51,882 nucleotides of DNA from Cohnella nanjingensis (lineage in GTDB: Bacteria > Bacillota > Bacilli > Paenibacillales > Paenibacillaceae). Each line of letters starts with the position of its first letter. Within the stretch, counting starts at the first letter, position 1. Positions 15,905 through 23,356 of the stretch are shown one piece after another. The translations under genes and the position numbers were made by a program. The stretch lies in assembly GCF_014212125.1 (NCBI RefSeq), contig NZ_JACJVP010000020.1, forward strand, positions 80,562-132,443, read 5' to 3'. Below the pieces are notes generated by a model. It searched no databases and was not told where the DNA came from. It saw only the letters and a list, made by a program, of their open reading frames with translations.

Positions 15905-16180
15905 TCATCTTACCATTTGCGTCCGCAGCCGCCTATGATTTTCTGCGAAGGATGGCCCCGCGATGATCCGGTCCCCATTCGGGACCGGTTTTTTTTTTTT
16001 TTTGCCGTGCAAACCGATAGGGCGATTGATGGACATCGCTTCGTCTTTGAGCCAATGGTTGATCTTCGAACAAGCCAGCCGATACTCGATGAACGGCATC
16101 GCCGTCATCGACCCGATGGACGACAGGCTGCGTTTAGAGATGTAGTTTTTCTCGAAGAAACGATGAGGAAAGAAGGGCAT
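15905..16180 (-). CDS. Hypothetical small protein or gene remnant
   Basis: A 91-residue frame begins at an ATG with AGGAG close upstream. Residues 1-60 (MPFFPHRFFEKNYISKR..., MPFIEYRLACSKINHWL, INRPIGLHG) have the GC-rich third positions of real genes here. The frame then runs through a homopolymer of fifteen A, giving five lysines, and through the stem of a terminator-like hairpin, so the last 30 residues are probably not native. I do not recognise the family. A truncated gene fragment is the best reading, with a genuine small protein as the alternative. Confidence 0.35.
   Translation of the reverse strand: MPFFPHRFFEKNYISKRSLSSIGSMTAMPFIEYRLACSKINHWLKDEAMSINRPIGLHGKKKKKPVPNGDRIIAGPSFAENHRRLRTQMVR
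15968..16003 (+). terminator. Strong orphan terminator
   Basis: CCGGTCCC and GGGACCGG form an 8-bp stem around CATTC, followed by fifteen T residues. No plus-strand gene lies upstream within 900 bp, because the CBM9-like gene runs the other way. Confidence 0.75.
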
Positions 16181-16292
16181 GTATCTCCTGGAGGAGCGAA
16201 GCGTTTGCCTTTGCCGCCGTGAAATCCCCTTGTTACGGGGTTACTTATTCGGATTTCATGGCGGCAACAGCAACCGGAAGGGGATACATCCC
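16175..16292. repeat. Long imperfect palindrome (possible MITE or REP-like element)
   Basis: Outer arms read GGGCATGTATCTCC and GGGGATACATCCC. Inner arms of 25 bp (16203-16227 and 16251-16275) pair with 21 matches, around a centre containing a small CCCC/GGGG hairpin. The 118-bp element contains the ribosome binding site of the small hypothetical frame. No open frame lies inside. Mobile or repeated status is inferred from shape only. Confidence 0.55.
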
Positions 16293-16322
16293 GCAAAAAT
16301 TTCTATCGCTAACGAAGAAGCA

Positions 16323-16372
16323 GGGGCCGTCCCTTAGTCATCTTGAATGACTGACGGGACGGCCCCTTTTTT
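16323..16372 (+). terminator. Terminator-like hairpin downstream of uraA
   Basis: GGGGCCGTCCC pairs with GGGACGGCCCC, extended inside by AGTCAT/ATGACT, and is followed by six T residues on the plus strand. It lies just past the minus-strand uraA stop; in that direction the T tract is weak, so its main orientation points at an unannotated plus-strand transcript. Confidence 0.7.
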
Positions 16373-16400
16373 CTGTTGATGGATCCATGTCGGCGACCGA

Positions 16401-17699
16401 TTAATGATCCGCCGCTTCTTTGTCGTTGGACAAGCCGGCCACTTCGAACAGCTTGAACAGCAGGCTTAGGACGATGGCGACGACGGTGGCGAGCGCCATG
16501 CCCGAGAGGGAGAAGTCGCCGATCGTGATCTTCACGCCGGACAAGCCGGTGACGAGCACGACCGTCGTCAGGAACATGTTGGTCGGCTTGCTGTAGTCCA
16601 CCTTGGATTCGACGAGCATGCGCAATCCGGAGGCGGCGATGACTCCGAACAGCAGCAGGGAGACGCCGCCCATGACAGGGCCCGGAATCGCGGCCACCAG
16701 GGCGGAGAACTTGCCGAAGAACGACAGCACGATCGCGATGACGGCCGCGCCGCCGATGACGAAGGTCGAGTAGACGCGCGTGATCGCCAACACGCCGATG
16801 TTCTCGCCGTAGGTCGTGTTCGGCGTCGCGCCGACGAAGCCGGAGACGAACGTGGAGATGCCGTTGCTGAACAGCGAACGGTGCAGACCGGGGTCTTTGG
16901 ACAAATCCTTGCCGACGATGTTGCCGGTAACGATCAAGTGTCCGACGTGCTCGACGATGACGACCAGCGCCGCCGGGATGAGCGTCAGAATCGCGGAAGC
17001 TTCGAAAGTCGGGGACGTGAAGGTAGGATGGGTGATCCAAGAGGCCTCGTTCACCTTGTCGAAGTTCGTAAGCCCCATCAGCCAAGCGAGCACGTAGCCG
17101 AACACGATCCCGAACAGGATCGGGATGATCCGCATGAAGCCGCGGAACAAGACGGAGCCGAGCACGGTGACGAGCAGCGTGGCGGTCGACACGATGATCG
17201 TGTCGGCGTCCGGCTTCCAACCTTCTACGCCACCGCCGATCCAGCCAGCCATATTCGGCCCCGCAGCGACGGGAATCAGCTCCAGGCCGATGACCGCGAC
17301 GATGGCGCCCATGGCGGCCGGGGGGAATACGACGTGGATCCAGTTCGTGCCTGCGAGCTGGACGATCAGGGCAACGACGATGAACACGAGGCCCGCGACG
17401 ACGAAGCCGCCGAGCGCCGCCGCATATCCCGCATCGGGCATCGTATGCGCTTCGATAATGGCGGTGACGGGCGCGATGAAGGCGAAGCTCGAGCCGAGGT
17501 AGGCCGGGATTTTCCCTTTGCAGATCAAGATATACAGCAGCGTGCCGATGCCGTTCATCAGCAAGCAGATCGCGGGGTCTACGCCGAGCAGGTTCGGGAC
17601 GAGCACCGTAGAGCCGAACATGGCGAAGAGGTGCTGCAAGCTCAGCATGATGCTTTGGCCGAGCGGGGGTCTTTCATGTACGCCGATCTCACGTCTCAT
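16401..17699 (-). CDS. uraA: Uracil permease (NCS2 family)
   Basis: A 432-residue nucleobase:cation symporter-2 protein with about fourteen helices. It begins with the uracil-permease pattern ERPPLGQSIMLSLQHLFAMFGSTVLVPNLLG. The ligand-contacting residues known in UraA are visible: the glutamate and histidine of VVIVEHVGH and the glutamate of NTTYGENIGVLAITRVYS. It imports uracil with protons. The gene is a single unit with its own sigma-A promoter; the short leader of about 43 bases leaves no room for a PyrR-type attenuator. GGAGG lies 12 bases before the ATG, a slightly long spacing. Third-position composition matches its neighbours. Confidence 0.92.
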   Translation of the reverse strand: MRREIGVHERPPLGQSIMLSLQHLFAMFGSTVLVPNLLGVDPAICLLMNGIGTLLYILICKGKIPAYLGSSFAFIAPVTAIIEAHTMPDAGYAAALGGFVVAGLVFIVVALIVQLAGTNWIHVVFPPAAMGAIVAVIGLELIPVAAGPNMAGWIGGGVEGWKPDADTIIVSTATLLVTVLGSVLFRGFMRIIPILFGIVFGYVLAWLMGLTNFDKVNEASWITHPTFTSPTFEASAILTLIPAALVVIVEHVGHLIVTGNIVGKDLSKDPGLHRSLFSNGISTFVSGFVGATPNTTYGENIGVLAITRVYSTFVIGGAAVIAIVLSFFGKFSALVAAIPGPVMGGVSLLLFGVIAASGLRMLVESKVDYSKPTNMFLTTVVLVTGLSGVKITIGDFSLSGMALATVVAIVLSLLFKLFEVAGLSNDKEAADH

Positions 17700-17749
17700 G
17701 GGGGGCGAATTCCTCCGATAATGGGGTTATAGTCCTAAATCCTTTGTTG

Positions 17750-17778
17750 ATTCTACAGAGTTCGACGCCGTTTGGCAA
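17750..17778 (-). promoter_or_regulatory. Sigma-A promoter of uraA
   Basis: On the minus strand TTGCCA (17778-17773) and TAGAAT (17755-17750) are separated by 17 bp, placing the start about 43 bases before the uraA ATG. Confidence 0.75.
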
Positions 17779-17928
17779 GCGCTTCCGAACGGTTTTTTGC
17801 GCTTGTGCGCAGGTTTCGCGGGGAGGCGTCATTTTCGAGTTTTAGGCATTCGGCAGAATGCGCATAAGCGGGGGAGGGAAAAAGCGCGCTTCCGCTCGGC
17901 GGCAACCGGTCGCTTGGTGGCGGTCGGA

Positions 17929-18030
17929 GAGCGGGCGCGAGGCAGATCGGGAGTGCGCGTAAGGCAGAAGGAGAGCGGGCGCGAGGCAGATCGGGAGTGC
18001 GCGTAAGGCAGAAGGAGAGCGGGCGCAACC
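17929..18030. repeat. 44-bp tandem repeat, 2.3 copies
   Basis: Two identical 44-bp units beginning GAGCGGGCGCGAGGCAGATC start at 17929 and 17973, with a third truncated at 18017-18030. They lie in the gap between uraA and uxuB; the rest of 17780-18121 shows no gene. Confidence 0.9.
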
Positions 18031-18121
18031 GGCTTTCGCGCACGCGAAAAAGCCGCCGTCCTCTTGCGAGGCAGCGGCTTGACGCCGTTCGAGGTGACCG
18101 ACAGACGGCACTTGCGGCGGC

Positions 18122-18979
18122 TTAAACGCCCGAATAGGCCATGAAACCGCCGTCCACCGGCACGACCGTGCCCGTGACGAAGCCGGACGTCGTCTCGTCC
18201 ACGAGCCAGAGCAGCGTGCCGAGCAGGTCCTCCGGCTGTCCGAACCGCCGCATCGGCGTGTGCGAGATGATCTTGCCCGAACGCTCCGTGAGCGAGCCGT
18301 CTTCCTTCTTCAGCAGCTTGCGGTTCTGTTCGGTGAGGAAGAAGCCCGGCGCGATCGCGTTCACGCGAATGCCCGATTCGGCCAGATGGACGGCGAGCCA
18401 CTGCGTGAAGTTGTCGATCGCCGCCTTGGCGGCGCTGTAGGCCGGCACCTTCGTCATCGGCGAAGGCGCGCTCATCGAGGAGACGTTGAGGACGACGGCG
18501 CCCGGACGGCCCAGCATGGATCGCGAGAAGATCTGCGTCGGGATGAGGGTGCCGACGAAGTTCAGATCGAGCACGTTGCGAAAGCCCGTCACGCTCAGAT
18601 CGTAGAACGTCGTCACGCCCGGCTGGTTCAGGTCCTCCGGCCGGAAAATCTCGTTCGTCGTATTGGCGCTCGGATGGTTGCCGCCCGCGCCGTTCAAGAG
18701 AATGTCGCAGGGGCCGAACCGCCCGTCCACGATGCGGGCGGCGGCTTCGACGCTCTCCGCGTTCGTGACGTCGCACGCGACCGCGATCGCCGTGCCGCCG
18801 GCGGATTCGATCTCCTGGACCACTTGAAGACCTTTCTCGACGGTCCGGTTCAGGATGGCGACCTTCACGCCTTGGCGAGCGAGCTCGATCGCCATGACCC
18901 GGCACAAGACGCCGGAGCCGCCAGTGACGACCGCGACTTTGCCGGCCAATGCGGGATGGATCGGCAGGGAGGCGGTCAT
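18122..18979 (-). CDS. uxuB: D-mannonate oxidoreductase (SDR type)
   Basis: A 285-residue SDR with the cofactor motif [20 protein letters not shown], and the catalytic serine, tyrosine and lysine in [11 protein letters not shown] and YSAAKAAI. The insertion after [15 protein letters not shown] and the ending [16 protein letters not shown] match the Bacillus UxuB (YjmF) type, which interconverts D-fructuronate and D-mannonate with NAD(H). Its ATG overlaps the uxuA stop as ATGA, giving a gntR-uxuA-uxuB operon. It would take the fructuronate made by UxaC. Another SDR specificity is possible, but the context is strong. Confidence 0.88.
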   Translation of the reverse strand: MTASLPIHPALAGKVAVVTGGSGVLCRVMAIELARQGVKVAILNRTVEKGLQVVQEIESAGGTAIAVACDVTNAESVEAAARIVDGRFGPCDILLNGAGGNHPSANTTNEIFRPEDLNQPGVTTFYDLSVTGFRNVLDLNFVGTLIPTQIFSRSMLGRPGAVVLNVSSMSAPSPMTKVPAYSAAKAAIDNFTQWLAVHLAESGIRVNAIAPGFFLTEQNRKLLKKEDGSLTERSGKIISHTPMRRFGQPEDLLGTLLWLVDETTSGFVTGTVVPVDGGFMAYSGV

Positions 18980-20055
18980 GGCTTCACCTGCTTTTCTGCC
19001 CGACGCTCCGCGGCATCCCACACGCCCCACAAGTACATGATCCCGAGCGCCCGATCATAGAGACCGTAGCCCGGCCGGCAGACTTCGCCCCAGAGGTGGC
19101 GGCCGTGGTCCGGACGCGCATAGCCCGCGAAGCCGATGTCGTGATAAGCCTGCACGATGCCGGCAATATCGACGGTGCCGTCCGCCGTGCGGTGCGACGT
19201 CTCGATGAAGTCGCCGTTCTCGTAGACGCGTACGTTGCGGATGTGCGCGAACGGAATCCGGTCGGCGAATTCATGAATCATGCCGATGATATCGTTGGCC
19301 GGATTGGCGCCCAGCGAGCCGCTGCAAAGGGTGATGCCGTTGAACGGGCTGTCGTGCAGCTTCAGAAAGCGCCGCAGATTGGCCTGGCCCGTGATGATGC
19401 GCGGCAGGCCGAACACCGGCCACGGCGGATCGTCCGGGTGGATCGCCATCTTGATGTTGTGCCTGGCGGCGACGGGGATGATCTCGTTCAGGAAGTAAGC
19501 GAGATTGTCCCACAGATTGTCTTCGGTGACGTCCTTGTACGCTTCGAAGAGCGAAGTCAGATGCGCCAGACGCTCCGGTTCCCAGCCCGGCATCGTCAGC
19601 TCCGAATTCGCGTTGATGCGCTCGACCAGCTCGAAGGGATCGATATCCTCGATCTTGCTTCGCTCGTAGAACAACGCCGTCGAGCCGTCCGCCATCTCCT
19701 TGCGCAGATCGGTGCGCAGCCAGTCGAAGACGGGCATGAAGTTGTAGCAGATGACCTTGACGCCGACTTGCGCCAGCTTCTCGATCGTTTTTTTGTAATT
19801 CTCGATATAGACGGAGCGGCTCGGCAGCCCCAGCTTGATGTCCTCGTGAACGTTCACGCTCTCGACGACGTCGATGTTCAGCCCCGCACGCGCCGCTTGA
19901 TCGCGTACGTGCAAGATCTTGTCCATCGGCCATTCCTCGCCCGCGGGCATGTCGTGCAGCGACCACACGATGCCCGTTACGCCTGGAATCTGCCGGATAT
20001 GGTCCAGCGATACGGTGTCGTTCGTCTCGCCGAACCAGCGAAATCCCATTTGCAT
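18976..20055 (-). CDS. uxuA: Mannonate dehydratase
   Basis: A 359-residue TIM-barrel dehydratase, the usual UxuA length. It begins [42 protein letters not shown] and contains the metal-site stretches [56 protein letters not shown] and [12 protein letters not shown]. It converts D-mannonate to 2-dehydro-3-deoxygluconate. The ATG at 20055 follows GAGGGGG by about nine bases; the longer open frame overlaps the gntR gene and is rejected. It is translationally coupled to uxuB and lies 20 bp behind gntR. Confidence 0.95.
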   Translation of the reverse strand: MQMGFRWFGETNDTVSLDHIRQIPGVTGIVWSLHDMPAGEEWPMDKILHVRDQAARAGLNIDVVESVNVHEDIKLGLPSRSVYIENYKKTIEKLAQVGVKVICYNFMPVFDWLRTDLRKEMADGSTALFYERSKIEDIDPFELVERINANSELTMPGWEPERLAHLTSLFEAYKDVTEDNLWDNLAYFLNEIIPVAARHNIKMAIHPDDPPWPVFGLPRIITGQANLRRFLKLHDSPFNGITLCSGSLGANPANDIIGMIHEFADRIPFAHIRNVRVYENGDFIETSHRTADGTVDIAGIVQAYHDIGFAGYARPDHGRHLWGEVCRPGYGLYDRALGIMYLWGVWDAAERRAEKQVKP

Positions 20056-20075
20056 CTCCGATTTCCCCCTCGTCC

Positions 20076-20753
20076 TCATTGAAAATATTGCGGGTATTTC
20101 TCCTTCAACATCGTCAGATCCGCAATGCTGAGCGAGAGATGCTCCCGCATGACCCGTTCGGCGCGGTCCGCATCGCGGTTCCGGATGGCGATCGCCATCT
20201 GCTCGTGCTGCGCATACAGATGACTCCACTGATGATCGGTCACCAGCCGCAGCAGCCGGCTCCGGTTCAGATGCACGTTCATCTGCTGGATCGCCGCCCA
20301 AGTATTCAGCTTGCGGCACCCTTCGAAGATCGTGCGGTGAAAGGCTTCGTCCAATTCGAACATGCGCTTGTCGTCCGTGCGGGCCATGCTCTCGCGCTGC
20401 TCCCGCAGGTTCTCCTCGAGCGCCTCGAGGCGATCCTCGGGGAACGATTCGCAGGCGAGGCGGATGACGGCCTTCTCGAGCTGCTCGCGCATGAAGCGGG
20501 CCTCCTCCACCAGCTCCGAATCGATCAGGGAGACGAACGTGCCCCGCTGCGGCAGCACCTGCACCAGTCCTTCCTGCGCGAGCCGCACGAAGCTCTCGCG
20601 GACCGGCGTGCGGCTGACGCCGAACGCGAGCGAGGCGTCCTTCTCCGACAAAGCCGTTCCGGGCGGTAGCTCCAGGATCAGAATCTGATGGCGGAGCTTC
20701 GCGTAGACGGCTTCCCGGGCGGAGGTCGACGGCGGCATTCGGTATTGATCCAT
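20076..20753 (-). CDS. GntR (FadR subfamily) regulator of glucuronate genes
   Basis: A 225-residue regulator with an N-terminal winged helix (AREAVYAKLRHQILILELPPGTALSEKDASLAFGVSRTPVRESFVRL) and a C-terminal all-helical FCD effector domain (ELDEAFHRTIFEGC, then a histidine-containing HEQMAIAIRNRD and AERVMREHLSLS). FadR-type members in uronate clusters sense the uronate or mannonate. It heads the uxuA-uxuB operon, with AGGAGGTG seven bases before its ATG. A perfect 34-bp palindrome lies in the divergent gap to uxaC and is the obvious target, giving joint control of both operons and of itself. Confidence 0.9.
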   Translation of the reverse strand: MDQYRMPPSTSAREAVYAKLRHQILILELPPGTALSEKDASLAFGVSRTPVRESFVRLAQEGLVQVLPQRGTFVSLIDSELVEEARFMREQLEKAVIRLACESFPEDRLEALEENLREQRESMARTDDKRMFELDEAFHRTIFEGCRKLNTWAAIQQMNVHLNRSRLLRLVTDHQWSHLYAQHEQMAIAIRNRDADRAERVMREHLSLSIADLTMLKEKYPQYFQ

Positions 20754-20770
20754 CTGATCACCTCCTAGGA

Positions 20771-20804
20771 TTCCATACTACCATACTTGTATGGTAGTAT
20801 GGAA
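20771..20804. promoter_or_regulatory. Perfect 34-bp operator palindrome between gntR and uxaC
   Basis: Arms TTCCATACTACCATAC and its exact complement flank a TT centre. Each arm contains CCATAC twice, so four half-sites are present. Candidate gntR promoter elements on the minus strand (TTGCGT, then TATGGT) overlap it. Recognition by the adjacent GntR protein is inferred. Confidence 0.75.
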
Positions 20805-20846
20805 CGCAAGAATCATTTTATTATTTTAGAGGAGGAATGGAGCTTT

Positions 20847-22247
20847 ATGTCTATCTTCGATACGGAACATCTGCTGCTGACGACGAAGACCGCCCGGATC
20901 TTGTACCACGATTATGCGGCGTCGATGCCGATCTACGACTTCCATAATCACCTCGACCCGCGCAAGATCGCGGACGGCCACCGATTCCGCAACCTGACGG
21001 AGCTGTGGTTGAACGGAGACCACTATAAATGGCGGGCGCTCCGCTGGTTAGGGGTAGACGAGGCTTATATCACCGGGGAGGCCCCGGACAAAGACAAGTT
21101 CTTGGCATGGGCGCGGGCGGTGCCCGCGATGGCGGGCAATCCGCTCTATCATTGGACGCATCTGGAGCTGGACCGGCACTTCGGCATCCGGGAACGATTG
21201 ACGGAGGCGAATGCGGAGGAGATATGGGAGCGGTGCAACGCGCGGTTGGGAGAGGCTTCGCTGCATGCGGACGGACTGCTGAACAAGTTCGGCGTCAAGG
21301 TGGCGTGCACGACGGACGATCCCGCGGACGCGCTGGACGACCATCGGCGAATCCGGGCGTCTTCGTCCGTTCAGGCGAAGGTAGTGCCTACCTTCCGCCC
21401 GGATCGCATCCTCGATATCGGAAGAGCGGACTTCCGCGACTATATGAAGCAGCTCGGCGAAGCCGCGAACGTGGAGATCGGCGCGCTGCCGCAGCTGCTC
21501 GAAGCGATCGCGTCACGGGTGCGTTACTTCCACGAACAGGGCTGCCGCTTGTCCGACCACGGGTTCGGCGAGCTGCCCTTCGCGCCCGCGACCGAGCAAG
21601 CCGCGGCGGCGATCTTCCTGCGCGCCATACAGGGCCGGACGGTGTCGGAGTCGGAGGCGCGCCAATATCAGACTTTCCTGATGCTCCGGCTCGGCGAGCT
21701 GTACCATGCGCACGGCTGGGCGATGCAGCTGCATATCGGCGCCATCCGCAACAATAACGCCCGCATGTCGGCGCGCCTCGGCAAGGACAGCGGATACGAT
21801 TCGATCCTCGATTACCACCTGGCCCGATCGCTCAACGGCTTGCTGAATGCGATGGACGAGCAGGATCGGCTGCCCAAGACGATCGTCTATACGCTATATC
21901 CGGCGCAGTACGACATGATCGCGACGACGATCGGCAACTTCCAGGGCGGCGGCGTGCGCGGCAAGCTTCAACTCGGTTCGGCATGGTGGTTCCACGATCA
22001 GAAGGAAGGCATGCGTCAGCAGCTGCAGTCGCTGGCGAACATCGGGCTCGTCAGCGCCTTCGTCGGCATGCTCACGGATTCGCGCAGCTTCCTGTCGTTC
22101 CCCCGCCACGAATACTTCCGGCGGGTGCTGTGCGGCCTGTTCGGCGGATGGATGGAAGAGGGGGAGCTTCCGGCGGACTACGGTTACGTCGGGGAGATCG
22201 TCCGCGATATCTGCTACCGGAACGCGGAGGCGTACTTCGGCATCTAA
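20847..22247 (+). CDS. uxaC: Glucuronate isomerase
   Basis: A 466-residue uronate isomerase of the amidohydrolase-like superfamily, normal length. The N-terminal metal motif is PIYDFHNHLDP, and further family stretches are LELDRHFGI, VACTTDDPADALDDHRRI, MQLHIGAIRNNNARM and the ending FVGMLTDSRSFLSFPRHEYFRRVLC. It converts D-glucuronate to D-fructuronate. The ATG at 20847 is chosen over an in-frame ATG at 20787 that lies inside the operator palindrome; GGAGG/GGAG precedes it. It is divergent from gntR-uxuA-uxuB, so the two transcripts together encode the three-step route from glucuronate to keto-deoxygluconate. Confidence 0.95.
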   Translation: MSIFDTEHLLLTTKTARILYHDYAASMPIYDFHNHLDPRKIADGHRFRNLTELWLNGDHYKWRALRWLGVDEAYITGEAPDKDKFLAWARAVPAMAGNPLYHWTHLELDRHFGIRERLTEANAEEIWERCNARLGEASLHADGLLNKFGVKVACTTDDPADALDDHRRIRASSSVQAKVVPTFRPDRILDIGRADFRDYMKQLGEAANVEIGALPQLLEAIASRVRYFHEQGCRLSDHGFGELPFAPATEQAAAAIFLRAIQGRTVSESEARQYQTFLMLRLGELYHAHGWAMQLHIGAIRNNNARMSARLGKDSGYDSILDYHLARSLNGLLNAMDEQDRLPKTIVYTLYPAQYDMIATTIGNFQGGGVRGKLQLGSAWWFHDQKEGMRQQLQSLANIGLVSAFVGMLTDSRSFLSFPRHEYFRRVLCGLFGGWMEEGELPADYGYVGEIVRDICYRNAEAYFGI

Positions 22248-23170
22248 TCCGGCTGTTCGGCCGACCGGCTGCCGGACAGCCTGCGGTAGTCGCTCGGGGC
22301 GAACCCGGTCCAGCGCTTGAACTGCCGGCTGAAGTGTGCAATGTCCCGATAGCCGAGGATGGCGGCGATCGCCTGGACGGCGTGTCTCGGGTCGGCCAGC
22401 AGCTGCTTCGCTTCGTGCAGGACGAGCTCGGACCAATAAGCCCGCGGAGACTTGCCGTATACGTCCCGGAACGTGCGGCTCGCATGGGAGCCGCTGATGC
22501 CGAGCTCGTCCGCGATCTCCTCGATGCCGTAATGCGATTCGGCGGGCTGGCCTTGATGGAACGTCTGGCTCGCGAGCGCCTGCAGCCGGCGGGCGATCTC
22601 GTGCGCGAGCGCGACTTTGCCGTAGGATTGCATAGGCAGGCTGGCGGTCTCTTCGGAGATCGCCTCCCAGAGCTGGGCGAACAGCTCGAACGCGCAGGCT
22701 TGGAGGCGCATGCGGCCGGCGATCGAGCCCGCGTCGAACGCGCTGCCCGGCTCCATCATCCTGCCGAGCGCCGGCGCGACCTTGCGCGCGACCGTGCCGT
22801 CGGCCGGGAACAGGACCTGCTCCAGCCGGCTCAGCAGCGAGAGGAACAGCCGGTCGTCCAGGTCGAAGTGAATGCAGAAATAGGTGAACGGTTCGCCGTC
22901 CCCGCTCCGGCTGTCGTGAACGTCCCCGGGCTTCAGCAGGAGGAGATCGCCGGACCGCTGCGCGACGCGGTTACCGTTCACCGTCATCGTCTGCTTGCCT
23001 TCGAGCAGGTAATTGATCTCGTATTGCGGATGCTCGTGGGACGGATAGGACCAATTCCCGGGCACGCGGCGCATATGGATCCCGAACAGGTTCAAGGTCG
23101 TCTTGACGTCGGGGAACAGAATCTCGGCATCCGTTCGTTCGAAGCCGGTCGGCAGGCGCGGGGCGGTCAT
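22244..23170 (-). CDS. AraC family transcriptional regulator
   Basis: A 308-residue regulator with an N-terminal cupin sugar-sensing domain (PSHEHPQYEINYLLEGKQTMTVNG, LLLLKPGDVHDSR) and a C-terminal AraC double helix-turn-helix (IEEIADELGISGSHASRTFRDVYGKSPRAYWSEL, then IAAILGYRDIAHFSRQFKRWTGFAPSDYRRLS). It overlaps the uxaC stop tail to tail by four bases and is divergent from the alpha-glucuronidase gene. Direct repeats 21 bp apart stand just before that gene, so this protein is probably its activator, sensing a glucuronate or aldouronate. Confidence 0.93.
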   Translation of the reverse strand: MTAPRLPTGFERTDAEILFPDVKTTLNLFGIHMRRVPGNWSYPSHEHPQYEINYLLEGKQTMTVNGNRVAQRSGDLLLLKPGDVHDSRSGDGEPFTYFCIHFDLDDRLFLSLLSRLEQVLFPADGTVARKVAPALGRMMEPGSAFDAGSIAGRMRLQACAFELFAQLWEAISEETASLPMQSYGKVALAHEIARRLQALASQTFHQGQPAESHYGIEEIADELGISGSHASRTFRDVYGKSPRAYWSELVLHEAKQLLADPRHAVQAIAAILGYRDIAHFSRQFKRWTGFAPSDYRRLSGSRSAEQPD

Positions 23171-23225
23171 CGTCGCATCTCCTTTCGGTCTCTCCGGCAG
23201 TCAACTGTAGGTTCAGTATATCCGT

Positions 23226-23262
23226 TCGCCCGATTTGGGTAAATAATCGCCCGGTTTGGCTA
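23226..23262. promoter_or_regulatory. Candidate AraC binding site before aguA
   Basis: TCGCCCGATTTGGGTA (23226-23241) and TCGCCCGGTTTGGCTA (23247-23262) are direct repeats 21 bp apart with 14 of 16 matches. The second abuts the expected -35 region; a -10-like TAGGAT is at 23286-23291. This is the usual layout of an AraC-type activator site. Confidence 0.6.
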
Positions 23263-23356
23263 TGGTTTGTCTTTCGCGCCCCTGCTAGGATGGACGTATT
23301 CGTCGACTGAAAAGGGACTTCCGAATATGACGTTATTCGATCAGGAGGACGACAAC

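Noticed and set aside
15782..16222. A 146-codon plus-strand frame
   Set aside because: Passes through a T15 terminator, giving a run of phenylalanines, and has no recognisable domain.
17700..17780. PyrR attenuator before uraA
   Set aside because: The leader from the predicted start is only about 43 bases and has no terminator/antiterminator pair.
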